A stretch of DNA of 64,000 nucleotides, from NCBI RefSeq assembly GCF_017562075.2, contig NC_054084.1, positions 15,638,798 to 15,702,797 on the forward strand, written 5' to 3'. The notes under the pieces were generated by a model. That model saw only the letters and a program-made list of their open reading frames with translations, was not told the DNA's origin and did not search any database. Shown here in pieces: positions 12,848 through 21,342 of this stretch. Positions within the stretch are counted from its first letter, which is position 1. Each line of letters opens with the position of its first letter. Made by a program: the position numbers and the translations under genes. Origin of the DNA: Anopheles merus. Taxonomy: Eukaryota > Arthropoda > Insecta > Diptera > Culicidae.

Positions 12848-15800
12848 CTAAGGCGAAAAGTACAGTGTTATTGATTTCATTTTTTCCGACGAATCTTTAT
12901 CACACTAGCAGCTCCCGTTACCTGTATTCCAACTGAATGGTTTTGGAATCGTTCCGCTGATGGCGGCTAGCGACCAAAATTCGCTTGTTGTTCTCTGCCA
13001 GTGCGTCCCCAGAAATGCATTCACCATTGAACGGAACCGCGATGTTTTCATCCAATGTACTCTTCTCCTCAAACACTGCCGGATAAAAGGGAGTTAGAAA
13101 AAACGGAACATGCTTGATAAAATGGATCTATCCTTCGCTAACAAATCTCAAACTCACATTTGTCTAAACTTATAATCGATCCAACCAGCTCGTTCGTCGA
13201 CAGTGGGTTCATCTTGTCCAGATTTTTTCGCCTTCGCACGAGCCACCAGTCAATGATGAAGATCACCAAGGCAATGATTTTAATTGACGCACATAATCCA
13301 ACATATCTGGGGGAAAAAGGGAAAATTAAATCTCGTTTCCTGGAAGTGTCCAGTATTGCAACTTACTTGTAGCGGAACTTCTCAATGTCGTAAATCAGAC
13401 AGCGGCCTCCCTTTTCGCCGCAGGTCGACTTCCACAGTAGGCAGGAGGAATCGATCAGATTGCCAAACACGATCGGTGCCGGGATGTAGCCAAACAGACG
13501 GAAGATAACGAACTGCATGCCGAGCGCAAATGAACGTTCCTCCTCTGACACGGACCTACCGAAAAAAGCAAACCCCCCCCATAGTGTATTAGTAAATTGT
13601 GCAATCGGAACTAGTGGTGGGAGCTCGGACTCGGACCTTCCGGAGTTGCCAATTCCGGAGTTGGAATCAATTTCGGAATAGGAATCGGCTCCGGAAAAGT
13701 AATGGCTCTGGAATCGGATTCGACCTAGGAATCGCAATTTGCTCCGGTAACGGAACCAGAATTGACTCCACAATTGGAATGATCTCCGGAATGAGAATCA
13801 GTTCTTGAATTGAAATAAGAAGTTTCATAAGCGAAATCAGTCCGGGAATCTCCATGAGAATGGATCGTTCACAAGTAAATTTGGATTCTTTGTGGCTATC
13901 AATACGTAGCATCATTGTATCCAAACGCCTATTATTATGGATATGCCGAAACCGACTCCGATTTCGAAGCCGATTCTGATTTCGAAACCAATTCCGGATC
14001 CGATTCCGAAGTCGATTCCGATTCCGGTGCCGATTCCAGTCGGAATCCCGATTCCGTTTCCGTCGATTCCGATTTCGTAGCCGATTTCGATTCCGTAGCC
14101 GATTCAGATTTTGATTCCTTAGCCGATTCCGCTTCCAAATCCGTAGCCGATTCCGATTCTGTATTCGATTCCGGAACAGATATCTAAATCGGCTCCGGAA
14201 TCGATTCCGAAAACTGATTCCAGACAACTTCGGAGCAAGCCGGAATCGATTTCGACGAAAACTTCATTTTTCCCATCACTAATCGGAACCGCAACTTCGT
14301 GTGAACCCTTCCTTACCTCAAAACTATCATCAGCAGAGGCATTTGCGTTGAAGCCACGACAAACGTCATAAAGAACAGCAGTATCAGGAAGGGATAGATC
14401 GTCCGGCACGGTGTGTTGCAAACGCCTGCAGTAGCCACCGGCACTACCGTGACCTCGGCGAATGCTTCGTGCGCGTTCAGCGCCTGTGCCTGTGTCCCTT
14501 CCGCCCCTCGGTAAATGCTGTTGTTAGTAACGTTTGCTTGAACGCCTGAAGGGAGAAATTGTTTAATATTCGAACAAAACAAAAATCCAATCACTCATAT
14601 ACTCACAAGCACAGTTGGTGTAGTTCGAGCTGGACGAGAACGCGGTACAGCCCGCATGGCACGGGCTGAAATAGGTCAGCCCGTTGTTGCCGCACACCGG
14701 CTCCACGTCGTACATGTGACACTCGCAGCCGAAATTGCACGCCGCCGTCAGATTCACCTGGAACGGTTCCACGCTGTGGGCGGAGCTGTTGTAGTACGGT
14801 ATGGTCGTGCCGGCCATCTTGAGATTCTCGCAGCCCAGGAAGAACAGCAGCCCGTAGCACGACAAACAGATCAGATTCGAGATGAGCACAAACTGTACCG
14901 CACCCTTCGGCTTCAGCTGGAAGCGCTTCAGTATGCAGCCACCGATGAAGATGCCGATGCAGGCACCTGGGACGGCAATCGACCCAGTGAAGACGCTCGC
15001 CTGGCTCTTCCCCAGGCTGAACTGCGTCTCGAGATACTTCGGCAGGAACACGACAAAGCCGGACACTATCATCAGCTCCATGCAGGCGCCGAGACAGGTA
15101 ACGATGTACACCGGGTTCGTCACCAGGCGCCACATCGACTGGGGTATATCTGCAGGGCGGGAAAAACAGCAGCGACACAGTTAATATTGGTGCATCAACC
15201 TGCATCACGAGTGTGGTGCAATATTGGCAAACTTGGAAACGGCCACCGTTGAAAACAAAGCACAAAAACAGGGGTTTAATTTCGGAAATCGTTTTTGGTG
15301 GGCCCAATAATGAAAACTTTCCTGGCGTTAGCTTCCGAAAAATCGTGCCCCACCGGAGCAAAACAATGTATGTCATTTAAATAAAACACCAATATCATAA
15401 ATCTACCTTCCCCTGTCCAAACATACCTTTAATGTCCTTTCCATATCCGGTGTCCTCGCCCGTTTTGTTTGCCTGCGGTGCGGCGTTATTGGCACCGTGG
15501 CCTGTTTGTTGTTGCTGCTGCTGCTGTTGTGATGGCAGCGGCTGCTGTTGCAGAGTGCCCGTTTGATGCTGCTGCTGCTGCTGGGCGAGATTCGGCTGCG
15601 ATCGGGGCAAACTGCTCGAGTTGTTCGATGTTAATTGCTGCAGCTGGGGTAACCGCTGTTCGGCAATGCGTATTTTCTTCTTCTCGCGTGTCAGTACCTG
15701 CAAATCCAATAATCAGTAGGCAGAGGGAGCCGGGAGCTTAAGTCGATGAATTATTGGGCCGCAATAAAGTGCGACCGGGAGAAATTGGATATTGCCACGG

Positions 15801-18800
15801 CGCGCAATGTTTTGGTCATTTCGACTCAGACAACGACCATGAACAGCGACTCACTGGTGTAACACATACCTTGGGAAAGGAGAAAAACGGCACCGCCACA
15901 ATGATGAGCAGGATGCCGCACACTAAGAAGCCGCCCCACCACATACCGACCCATCGTCGATCGTCAGGATCTGTCGAGAGAGTGAGAGAGAGAGAGAGAG
16001 AGAGGGGGAATACGATATCAGGGGCACAATTTATGGCGTGTTGTTCCGGAGGAATGTTTCTTTCCGCGTGAAAACGATTCTTTTAATGCGTTTAGTGCGG
16101 AAATTGGTCCATCCAAAGTAACAATTACTTACCGATATTGATATCGCTGCCGGAAAAGGAATCCATATGGAAGGACAGCAGATAAGCGCCGAGTAGGAAG
16201 CCAAGCACGGGACCGAACGCGGCCATACTGTACATAGCACCTGGAAAGGGGGGGTTCAGGGAACATAAAACGTGTTTGTTACTTCTTCTGGCCGTTTTGG
16301 GGGGGGACAGGCACCACGATTAGCTGCAAAACACTTACCGATATACATCGATGAGCTTTCCTTCCGGACGTGATCGTCCACGTACGTCGTGCCGAGCGTG
16401 AACAGGGGACTTCCGCCGCCTCCGAGCAGTATTTGCGCAATCACAAACAGTATCACAGGCCCGAAGGTGGACGCTTTACTTTTCAAACAGTTGTCACCTC
16501 TGCGCACAGGAAGAAAGCCCGGTTAAGGTCAAATAACTTGTTAGAACAGAGCCGAAATGGGCACTCCCCACCTCACTTACCGTAAGTTGTGCGACGTGAG
16601 CGGTGGATTGGACAGGCTGTTGGAGAGCCGGCCCAGGCCCATGTCCTGCTCACGTACCGACACCAGCCGGCAGATGTTGTCGGACGTTTTATTGTCAATC
16701 AGTATGCCCGGGTTGGGCTCGCCGGTAAAGTGGGGCAGCATGAACACGAGCGACCCGATGCCCATGATGACGGCGCCTTGGGAGAGGAAAGGAAGAAGGG
16801 GGTAAGAGGTTTGTGTGTTTGGAGTAGTGATGGGAACAATGAAGTTTTCGTCGGAATCGATTCCGGCTAGCTCCGAAGATTCCAGGAATCGATTCCGGAT
16901 AGTGGGCCCGGAATCGGAATCGGCTCCGTAAAATTGTTTCGGAATCGGCTCAGAAATTGGCTTCAGAATCGGCTCAGGAATTGGCTCCGGAATCGGTTTC
17001 GGCATTGGAATTGGCTCCAAAATCTGAATCGGATTTGAAATCGTAGTCGGTTTTGGCACCTCTATAAGAAAAGACGTTTGGGAGGCTATGATTCAATGAG
17101 GCTATGTATTAATAGCCGTAAAGAATCAAAATTTACTTGTAAACGATATTTTCTCACGGAGATTCCTGGACTGATTCGCTTTGAAAATTCTTATTTCAAT
17201 TCAAGAGCTGATTCTCATTCTTGTGATAAATCCAATTCTGGAATCAATCCTGATTCCGTTACCTGAGCAAATTGCGAATCTCAGGTCAATTCCGATTCTA
17301 GTGCCGATTCCGATTCCGATTCCGATTCCGATTCAAATTCTGGAGCCGATTACGATTCCAGAATTGATTCTAGAGCTAACTCCGAAATCGGCTCCAGAGT
17401 TGATTCCGAACACGGAATCGGGTAGGTCCGATTTGAAAATCCCACCACTAGTTTGGAGACACATCTGGTGCGGTCAATCCCCCAATTACTTACCAATACC
17501 GATCCACACGGGGATGTGGCGCCGGCTGCCAAGGTAGCTGACGAAAATGACCGTTATAACGTTGCCAATCTCGTAGCTGGACGCTATCAGCCCGGACAGG
17601 CTGGACGGTATTTCGAACCGCTTCTCTATTGTCGTTATCACTGAGTTGATGTAGCCGGAGCTGAGCGCCTGTTGTAGCGTCACGAGAATGGAAAGGAGCA
17701 GCACAAACACCTGGAAGGGAAGGAGGCAGAGCGGTTACAGTTTTGTTGGCTTAATTAATTTCCTAACACAAAGCAAATAGCATGGAAAAGATTAGCTAAA
17801 ACTATTACACGGTCATGACACTTTGTCACAAGATAAAGAAGAGGAATTTAATTTAAACAAATGATATTAAAATAAGGATCAATGTAGGAAAAATTCCAAC
17901 ATTTTTGCCATTTTACACCGTCCTACTGTCCTTAATCGGTTCCAAGAAATGGTGGCATCAACCCTTTATCCTTCCCAGAAATACCTTTCTCTGCCATTTG
18001 ATACAGCAACAATCTGTAACAATCTGTAGCATCATTCAGCATCACCCCCTTCTAAACTTTTTGCCCTTTGACCCAAAAGCGTACCTTTATCCGGGCGAAA
18101 TGTTGTACCGCCGATGGTCGGCAGTTTAGGATGCCACAGTCGCGCATGTAGTCGTCGTTGATCAGCAGCACGTTCGGTAGCGGCTTGTCCCGGTCCATCA
18201 TTACACTGCTCGACGGCTGCCGGCTGTGGCACTTGATGACGGTGTCGGCGGTTGCCGTGGCCGATGTTGCCGTAGTGCTGGCGGTCGTGGTCGCTGTGTT
18301 GACCGACATTGGCAGCGATTCGGACTCGGTGTCCTGCGGTATGTCGGCACTGCTGTCGTCGGTCTGTGCCTCCGAGTACAGCCCGGTCATGGCGTACATG
18401 GACTCGTTGCGCCTGCAACGAAACGGAAGAAGTTGTAAAAGAGTTGTAACACGCGGACATGGGTATCGATTACAAGCTTTGACATTACACCCACGGCCGC
18501 CACGAAGAGGGCTACTGTGCGGCCCGTTTTGGAATTGCGCAGCGAAATTGGACACATTTTTCATCATTGAGACACATTTTAATGGTTAAGTTCGAATACG
18601 AATAAGCCTTTCTGGTTTGATGCCTAATTAAATTTCTCTTAGATTTGGGGCGGAAATGACCTTTGTGAAATGGTCATTTAAACTTTAAAAAAAAGCGACA
18701 TCGATGTTACTGTTATCTTATCATGCCCGAGAGCTTCTTCTCACTCACCTATGACCTTTGCGTTGGCTGTTGCCACCGTCGATTGTTCCACCGGACGTTG

Positions 18801-18810
18801 TCATTTTCAT
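11545..18810 (-). CDS. Oatp30B: Organic anion transporting polypeptide (OATP/SLCO family), long Oatp30B-like form, 14 coding exons, 1,336 aa
   Basis: Plasma-membrane transporter of the SLCO family, which moves amphipathic organic anions (steroid or prostanoid conjugates, thyroid-hormone-like compounds, drugs) in a sodium-independent way. The spliced CDS is join(18810-18749, 18412-18085, 17710-17494, 16776-16581, 16499-16339, 16240-16133, 15970-15870, 15697-15427, 15149-14607, 14545-14317, 13555-13367, 13306-13158, 13075-12922, 12847-11545). It sums to 4,011 nt, and every junction is GT-AG and phase-consistent. Visible domains: cytosolic N-terminus 1-130 with the CGI-x-x-CRP motif (113-120); TM1-TM2 in 131-202; OATP signature D-x-R-W-V-G-x-W-W-x-G-F-L at 361-373 (Met replaces the usual Ala); polyQ loop 392-481; Kazal-like loop 619-663; last TM about 802-825; tail 826-1336. 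Typical OATPs are 640-750 aa, so the extra length is tail and loops. The assignment to Oatp30B rests on length and recall. The family call is near certain, the paralogue call about 75%. The start could also be the ATG at 18804; a TAA lies in frame upstream of 18810. Confidence 0.95.
12922..13075 (-). CDS. Oatp30B: Oatp exon 13 (residues 852-903, proximal C-tail)
   Basis: Acceptor ATCCGGCAG, donor TACAG|GTAACG (phase 2). The donor's +5 G is replaced by C in GTAACG, so it is weaker than the others. The exon is hydrophilic tail sequence with the third H-x-R-x-x-S motif (HQRNDS, 890-895). Skipping or intron retention here would remove most of the tail, so alternative C-termini are possible. Confidence 0.9.
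13158..13306 (-). CDS. Oatp30B: Oatp exon 12 (residues 802-852, TM12)
   Basis: Acceptor TTCCCCCAG, donor GACAAAT|GTGAGT (phase 1). It encodes TM12 (YVGLCASIKIIALVIFIIDW), then a basic stop-transfer (VRRRKN) and the start of the cytosolic tail. Confidence 0.95.
13367..13555 (-). CDS. Oatp30B: Oatp exon 11 (residues 739-802, TM11)
   Basis: Acceptor TCGGTAG, donor TACAA|GTAAGT (phase 2). It encodes R-S-V-x-E-E-E-R-S-F-ALG-x-Q-F, the strongly conserved loop before TM11, then TM11 (FGYIPAPIVFGNLIDSSC) and the extracellular W-x-S-x-C-G segment with paired Cys. The next intron is only 60 bp. Confidence 0.97.
13612..14281 (+). mobile_element. Hexamer-rich hAT-like non-autonomous element, copy 2, in Oatp intron 10
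   Basis: A complete 670-bp element with termini TAGTGGTGGGA...TCCCATCACTA. It is flanked by a perfect 8-bp target duplication ATCGGAAC (13604-13611 and 14282-14289). The 8-bp duplication and TAGTG-type inverted ends are hAT hallmarks. The interior is two oppositely oriented degenerate (GGAATC/GATTCC)n arms around a unique core (about 13800-13945, with GAAATAAGAAGTTTCA and AATCAGTCCGGGAATC). It encodes no transposase. Confidence 0.93.
14317..14545 (-). CDS. Oatp30B: Oatp exon 10 (residues 663-739, end of loop 5 and TM10)
   Basis: Acceptor CTTCAG, donor TTGAG|GTAAGG (phase 2). The first codon completes Cys663. A long, less conserved extracellular insert follows, with sequons NVT and NNS and two Cys (GVCNTPC). 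TM10 is about YPFLILLFFMTFVVASTQ. The 761-bp intron 3' of it contains a complete hAT-like MITE. Confidence 0.95.
14607..15149 (-). CDS. Oatp30B: Oatp exon 9 (residues 482-663, TM7-TM9 and Kazal-like loop)
   Basis: The longest core exon; acceptor CCCTGCAG, donor GCTT|GTGAGT (phase 1). It encodes TM7-TM9. The Kazal-type Cys-rich extracellular loop follows, with C619, C623, C625, C634, C645, C649 and C661; C663 is completed in exon 10. The central VCGNNGLTYFSPCHAGC is the diagnostic Kazal-like block of loop 5, needed for surface expression in characterised OATPs. Sequons NSS, NLT and NYT indicate N-glycosylation. Confidence 0.97.
15427..15697 (-). CDS. Oatp30B: Oatp exon 8 (residues 392-482, polyQ cytosolic loop)
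   Basis: Acceptor GATTTGCAG, donor ATTAAAG|GTATGT (phase 1). The exon encodes the large cytosolic loop between TM6 and TM7. A basic start (TREKKKIRIAEQR) is followed by Ser/Asn-rich sequence. Glutamine runs follow at 430-434 (5 Q), 441-443 and 448-455 (8 Q, mixed CAG/CAA). OATPs usually have a shorter loop without polyQ here. Confidence 0.93.
15870..15970 (-). CDS. Oatp30B: Oatp exon 7 (residues 358-391, OATP signature and TM6)
   Basis: Acceptor TCTCGACAG, donor CCCAAG|GTATGT (phase 0). It carries the superfamily signature at 361-373 (D-R-R-W-V-G-M-W-W-G-G-F-L), which differs from the usual GAWW by Met at 367. TM6 (LVCGILLIIVAVPFFSFP) follows. A (GA)n tract lies in the flanking intron at 15975-16010. 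Confidence 0.97.
15975..16010. repeat. (GA)n tract in Oatp intron 6
   Basis: GAGAGAGTGAGAGAGAGAGA-type tract just upstream (gene-wise) of exon 7. Read on the minus strand it supplies a long pyrimidine tract for the exon 7 acceptor. Confidence 0.85.
16133..16240 (-). CDS. Oatp30B: Oatp exon 6 (residues 322-358, TM5)
   Basis: Acceptor CTTTCCAG, donor ATCG|GTAAGT (phase 1). It encodes the conserved YSMAAFGPVLGFLLGAYLL segment (TM5), then a short polar extracellular stretch leading into the OATP signature in the next exon. Confidence 0.97.
16339..16499 (-). CDS. Oatp30B: Oatp exon 5 (residues 268-322, TM4 region)
   Basis: Acceptor TGCGCAG|AGG (the phase-2 join forms CGA), donor ATCG|GTAAGT (phase 1). 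It encodes the TM4 segment GPVILFVIAQILLGGGGSPL, with the family-typical G-G-G-x-P-L-F-T-LG. The segment T-Y-V-D-D-H-V follows, typical of the loop entering TM5. The intron to exon 4 is only 81 bp. Confidence 0.97.
16581..16776 (-). CDS. Oatp30B: Oatp exon 4 (residues 203-268, TM3 and first extracellular loop)
   Basis: Acceptor CTCTCCCAAG, donor TTACG|GTAAGT (phase 2). It encodes TM3 (GAVIMGIGSLVFMLPHF) and a polar extracellular loop with one N-glycosylation sequon (NKT) and a conserved Cys. The 717-bp intron 5' of it (16777-17493) carries a complete hAT-like MITE. Confidence 0.96.
16825..17450 (-). mobile_element. Hexamer-rich hAT-like non-autonomous element, copy 3, in Oatp intron 3
   Basis: A complete 626-bp element in reverse orientation, with termini TAGTGATGGGA...TCCCACCACTA. 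A perfect 8-bp target duplication GTTTGGAG flanks it (16817-16824 and 17451-17458). The core lies at about 17060-17215 on the reverse strand. It includes a run of (GATTCC)n at 17305-17335. Copies 2 and 3 sit in two introns of one gene in opposite orientations. Confidence 0.93.
17494..17710 (-). CDS. Oatp30B: Oatp exon 3 (residues 131-203, TM1 and TM2)
   Basis: Acceptor CCCTTCCAG, donor GGTATTG|GTAAGT (phase 1). The exon opens with the hydrophobic TM1 (VFVLLLSILVTLQQALSSGY). It continues through the TTIEKRFEIPSS loop and TM2 with the family-typical YEIGNV and FVSYLGSRRHIP motifs. These are among the most conserved blocks of OATPs. Confidence 0.97.
18085..18412 (-). CDS. Oatp30B: Oatp exon 2 (residues 21-130, N-terminal cytosolic domain)
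   Basis: Acceptor CGTTGCAG and donor AAAG|GTACGC, phase 0 at the 3' end. It encodes an acidic and then Ser/Thr/Ala-rich segment. A second H-x-R-x-x-S motif (HSRQPS, 83-88) follows. Then comes the DCGI-x-x-CRP-type segment that precedes TM1 in OATPs (113-120). No membrane segment is visible. The Thr/Ala run at about 60-76 is low complexity and may vary in length. Confidence 0.93.
18749..18810 (-). CDS. Oatp30B: Oatp exon 1 (start codon, residues 1-20)
   Basis: The first coding exon reads MKMTTSGGTIDGGNSQRKGH and ends in CAT AG before the donor GTGAGT (phase 2). Two in-frame ATGs lie six bases apart (18810 and 18804). An in-frame TAA upstream, before the codons leading to TGG-ATG, rules out extension in this exon. 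The split codon 21 with exon 2 completes H-R-R-N-E-S, the first H-x-R-x-x-S motif. Confidence 0.85.
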
Positions 18811-18900
18811 CCAACGGAAAGAGTTAGTGCTCCGCGAAGAATAAACCGTATTTTAAAAGCTCCACACAACTGCACACACCGGCTATCAAAAGTGCAGCTG
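18811..18900 (-). promoter_or_regulatory. Predicted 5'-UTR part of the ATG exon with upstream splice acceptor
   Basis: On the minus strand a long pyrimidine tract (CTCCTCCCCGTCTCCTCC) ends in ATAG at 18904-18901, followed by CAGCTGCACT. It looks like a strong 3' splice site 90 nt upstream of the start codon. If used, the ATG exon is preceded by at least one non-coding exon, and the promoter lies further up in the 45-kb gene-free region. Inference from splice-site quality only. Confidence 0.4.
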
Positions 18901-18904
18901 CTAT

Positions 18905-21149
18905 GGAGGAGACGGGGAGGAGCGCAGGATGATGGATAGGTAATAGATGTGCACACTTCCGGCTCAAGGAAGGCGACTCTTGCCGCTCTGCAAGCCCGTC
19001 CGATACTGCCAATGGTCGACAAGGGCCGTCGGATGAGCCGCTATCATGTCTTCTGCTTCGAGGTCGTATGTTCCTAGGCCTAGAAACACACACTGTAGCA
19101 GCAGCAGCAGCAGCAGCTTGGCTGCCCTATTGTTGCAGTACTTCCGGCGGGTTTGACATGGAGAAGGAGACGACACACTGTGTGCCGGTCGGTAGATGGA
19201 TTAATTATTTCCTGCAAAGAGAAACAAAGCAAAAGCTGTATAGACATGATGTTACAAAAGGCTTTGGAATACAGAAAAAGGGCTTATTAAGGGATATTGC
19301 AGCAGTAGCTAACTATTTTACCAAGAAGAATTTAATGGAGAATATTGGCAGGAACATCAGCTACGGAAATTACTTTCCAATCGACATGAATTGCCTTGTC
19401 GCTGTCGGGCTTTTGGCGCACCTGCGCGTAGCCATATGAAGAGGCTCTATTTTTAAAATGTGGAAACATGGCACCGCGAAACTAGCTTCTATTAAATTCC
19501 CATCCCGGTAAGGGACACGCGACACCTAAACTGTAAACGATTGTCCACAGCTCCAGCTCCCAGTTGGCAACATCTCTATCACTGGAGTTGGCCATGACGA
19601 CCAGGTATGTCGTTGCCACGTGAGCGTCATCTCTGGGGGATTTTGAAAGGCTCGCCACCGCGCGCGCTTGCTTAAACGAATTCAGGTTAACGACCATTTA
19701 ATAAGCAATTTGGTGTAATCGCAACCTGGGCTCCACAACACCGGTGTCCGGTACATTTTTCGTCACCACGCGCTGTAATATATGGAAAAGCCAAGTTCTA
19801 AAAGTAGCCTCTCTTCGTCCAGGTTACATAAACAAACCTTTTGACACGCACACACACGACACACACACGGATCAATATGGCGGAAAGCAATGCTAACGTG
19901 ACTTTAATTTGGTGCACAACACACTTGACGTGGTTTAGTGGGGTCCTACCTACCCGAAAAGCGCATGCTGTCAAAAATGGATGATAAGTGACTTTCACCC
20001 GATACTGCACTGGCGCGGTTTTTCGCCCATCGTGTGGCGTGGTGTGTTTGTGCCAACAAAATCGAAGGTGTTGATGCTAATAAGCGCTCAAGCGCTGTGA
20101 CCTAATTGTAAGTCTGATGAATTCACACCGACCGACACTTTTGGGGATGGGAGGGTGGTGCCAAAACATCCAACATCCGGTTACACGTAGCAGCAGCAGC
20201 AGCACATGTGCCCGCCACATTTGGTGGCATAGAGAGAACGGCATTCGATGCCCTACGTCGCCTCGTCACCCTTCCTCTAGACACATTTCCCCCAAAAGTT
20301 GCAGTGAATTTCCGGACGCAACCACAACCGGATTGGAATGCTGCTCAACGGTGAGCTATTTTGCGGAACAACAACAACAACAACAACATGTACTGTTGGA
20401 TGTGGTCCATGTCCCCCCCAAAAAAAACCGTAAAACGTTCTGGTCTACCTGCAGCCGCGCTCTGTTTTGACCGATGGGGATCAATTTAGTGCCAACACGG
20501 TTCCGTTCGGTCGGTGCCGCAATCGGAAATGGGAAAATGTGACGAGGTAAAGGGGCGAGGAGGGAGGTCTTGATGCACCCATCGATGATGTATGGCATAT
20601 ATTGCGAATCACAAAGTTTCGCAATTAATTATCGTGGCGAGTGAGTACTGCTGCTATCGTAACACATTTGCAGAGATGTCACTCTTATCGGCTTGGATGT
20701 GTGTTCGATTCGATTGAAATGATTAATTGAAAGCGACCGGCAGGTATGTAATGGAAGTGCATGGAGCTGCAAGATAGACATGGCAGTAAATTGAGCCCTG
20801 CGTCATTTTTGTTCGTATAATTCGCATAATTATATCTACTCTTGAATTATTAAAAGATCCGGAAATGTCAGCCGTTTTAGCAGCAGGATGTATGGTATGA
20901 AAACTCCCTCTTTCTGGGAAAAATATAGGGCTAGTACAGTGATCTACAATGTCCGACTCCCTAGTCTCATGCGGCTCTTTGCTGTCTAGCTGGCTGCTCT
21001 GGCTGCCGTTCGTATACATATTCATAGTACTTTTGAACATTTTTACTCTTGGGTTATCTATTTGGCTCTGCAGGTACTAGCATTTTTGTAGAATTAGGCT
21101 CTTTTGGTCGCAAAGTTTTCCGCCTAGTACATCAATTACACACGTGCAC
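18905..21149. other. Gene-free segment upstream of the ATG exon
   Basis: CAG-type runs at about 19098-19117 and 20190-20200, and a CAA run near 20370-20390. A palindrome AGCGCT-CA-AGCGCT lies near 20082-20095. Moderately GC-rich and possibly regulatory. No convincing coding exon. Confidence 0.5.
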
Positions 21150-21342
21150 TTCCCCAAGTGGTCCCATAGTACAGTCGTCAACTCGCACGACCTAATAACT
21201 GTCCGCCATGGGTTCAGGCCTCATATGGACCGTTCCCCCGTAGCAAGCACTGATTATCCTGCTGCATAGTACTGAATAAGTCTCGTTACGACACGTTACG
21301 TGTAGTGTTAGGACGTTACGCAAAATCGAAGAAGAAGAATAA
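21150..21342 (+). mobile_element. tRNA-derived SINE (SINE200-like), copy B, diverged
   Basis: It shares ACAGTCGTCAACTCGCACGAC, ATGGGTTCAGGCC (B box) and a GAAGAAGAATAAG tail with the other copies, but the middle and 3' half are diverged. No target duplication is evident, so it is an old copy. Confidence 0.75.

Noticed and set aside
13667..14227. Arg/Asn-rich 186-codon and Asp/Ser-rich 90-codon ORFs on opposite strands
   Set aside because: Both result from translating the GGAATC/GATTCC hexamer inside the hAT-like element; the same patterns appear at 800-1400 and 16577-17059.
14603..15376. 257-codon minus-strand ORF overlapping exon 9
   Set aside because: Wrong frame; the exon 9 frame encodes the conserved Kazal loop and TM segments and is phase-compatible with both neighbours.
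19482..19697. 71-codon minus-strand ORF in a GC-richer stretch
   Set aside because: No family recognised, no splice sites linking it to the Oatp frame, and an in-frame stop separates the Oatp ATG from upstream sequence.
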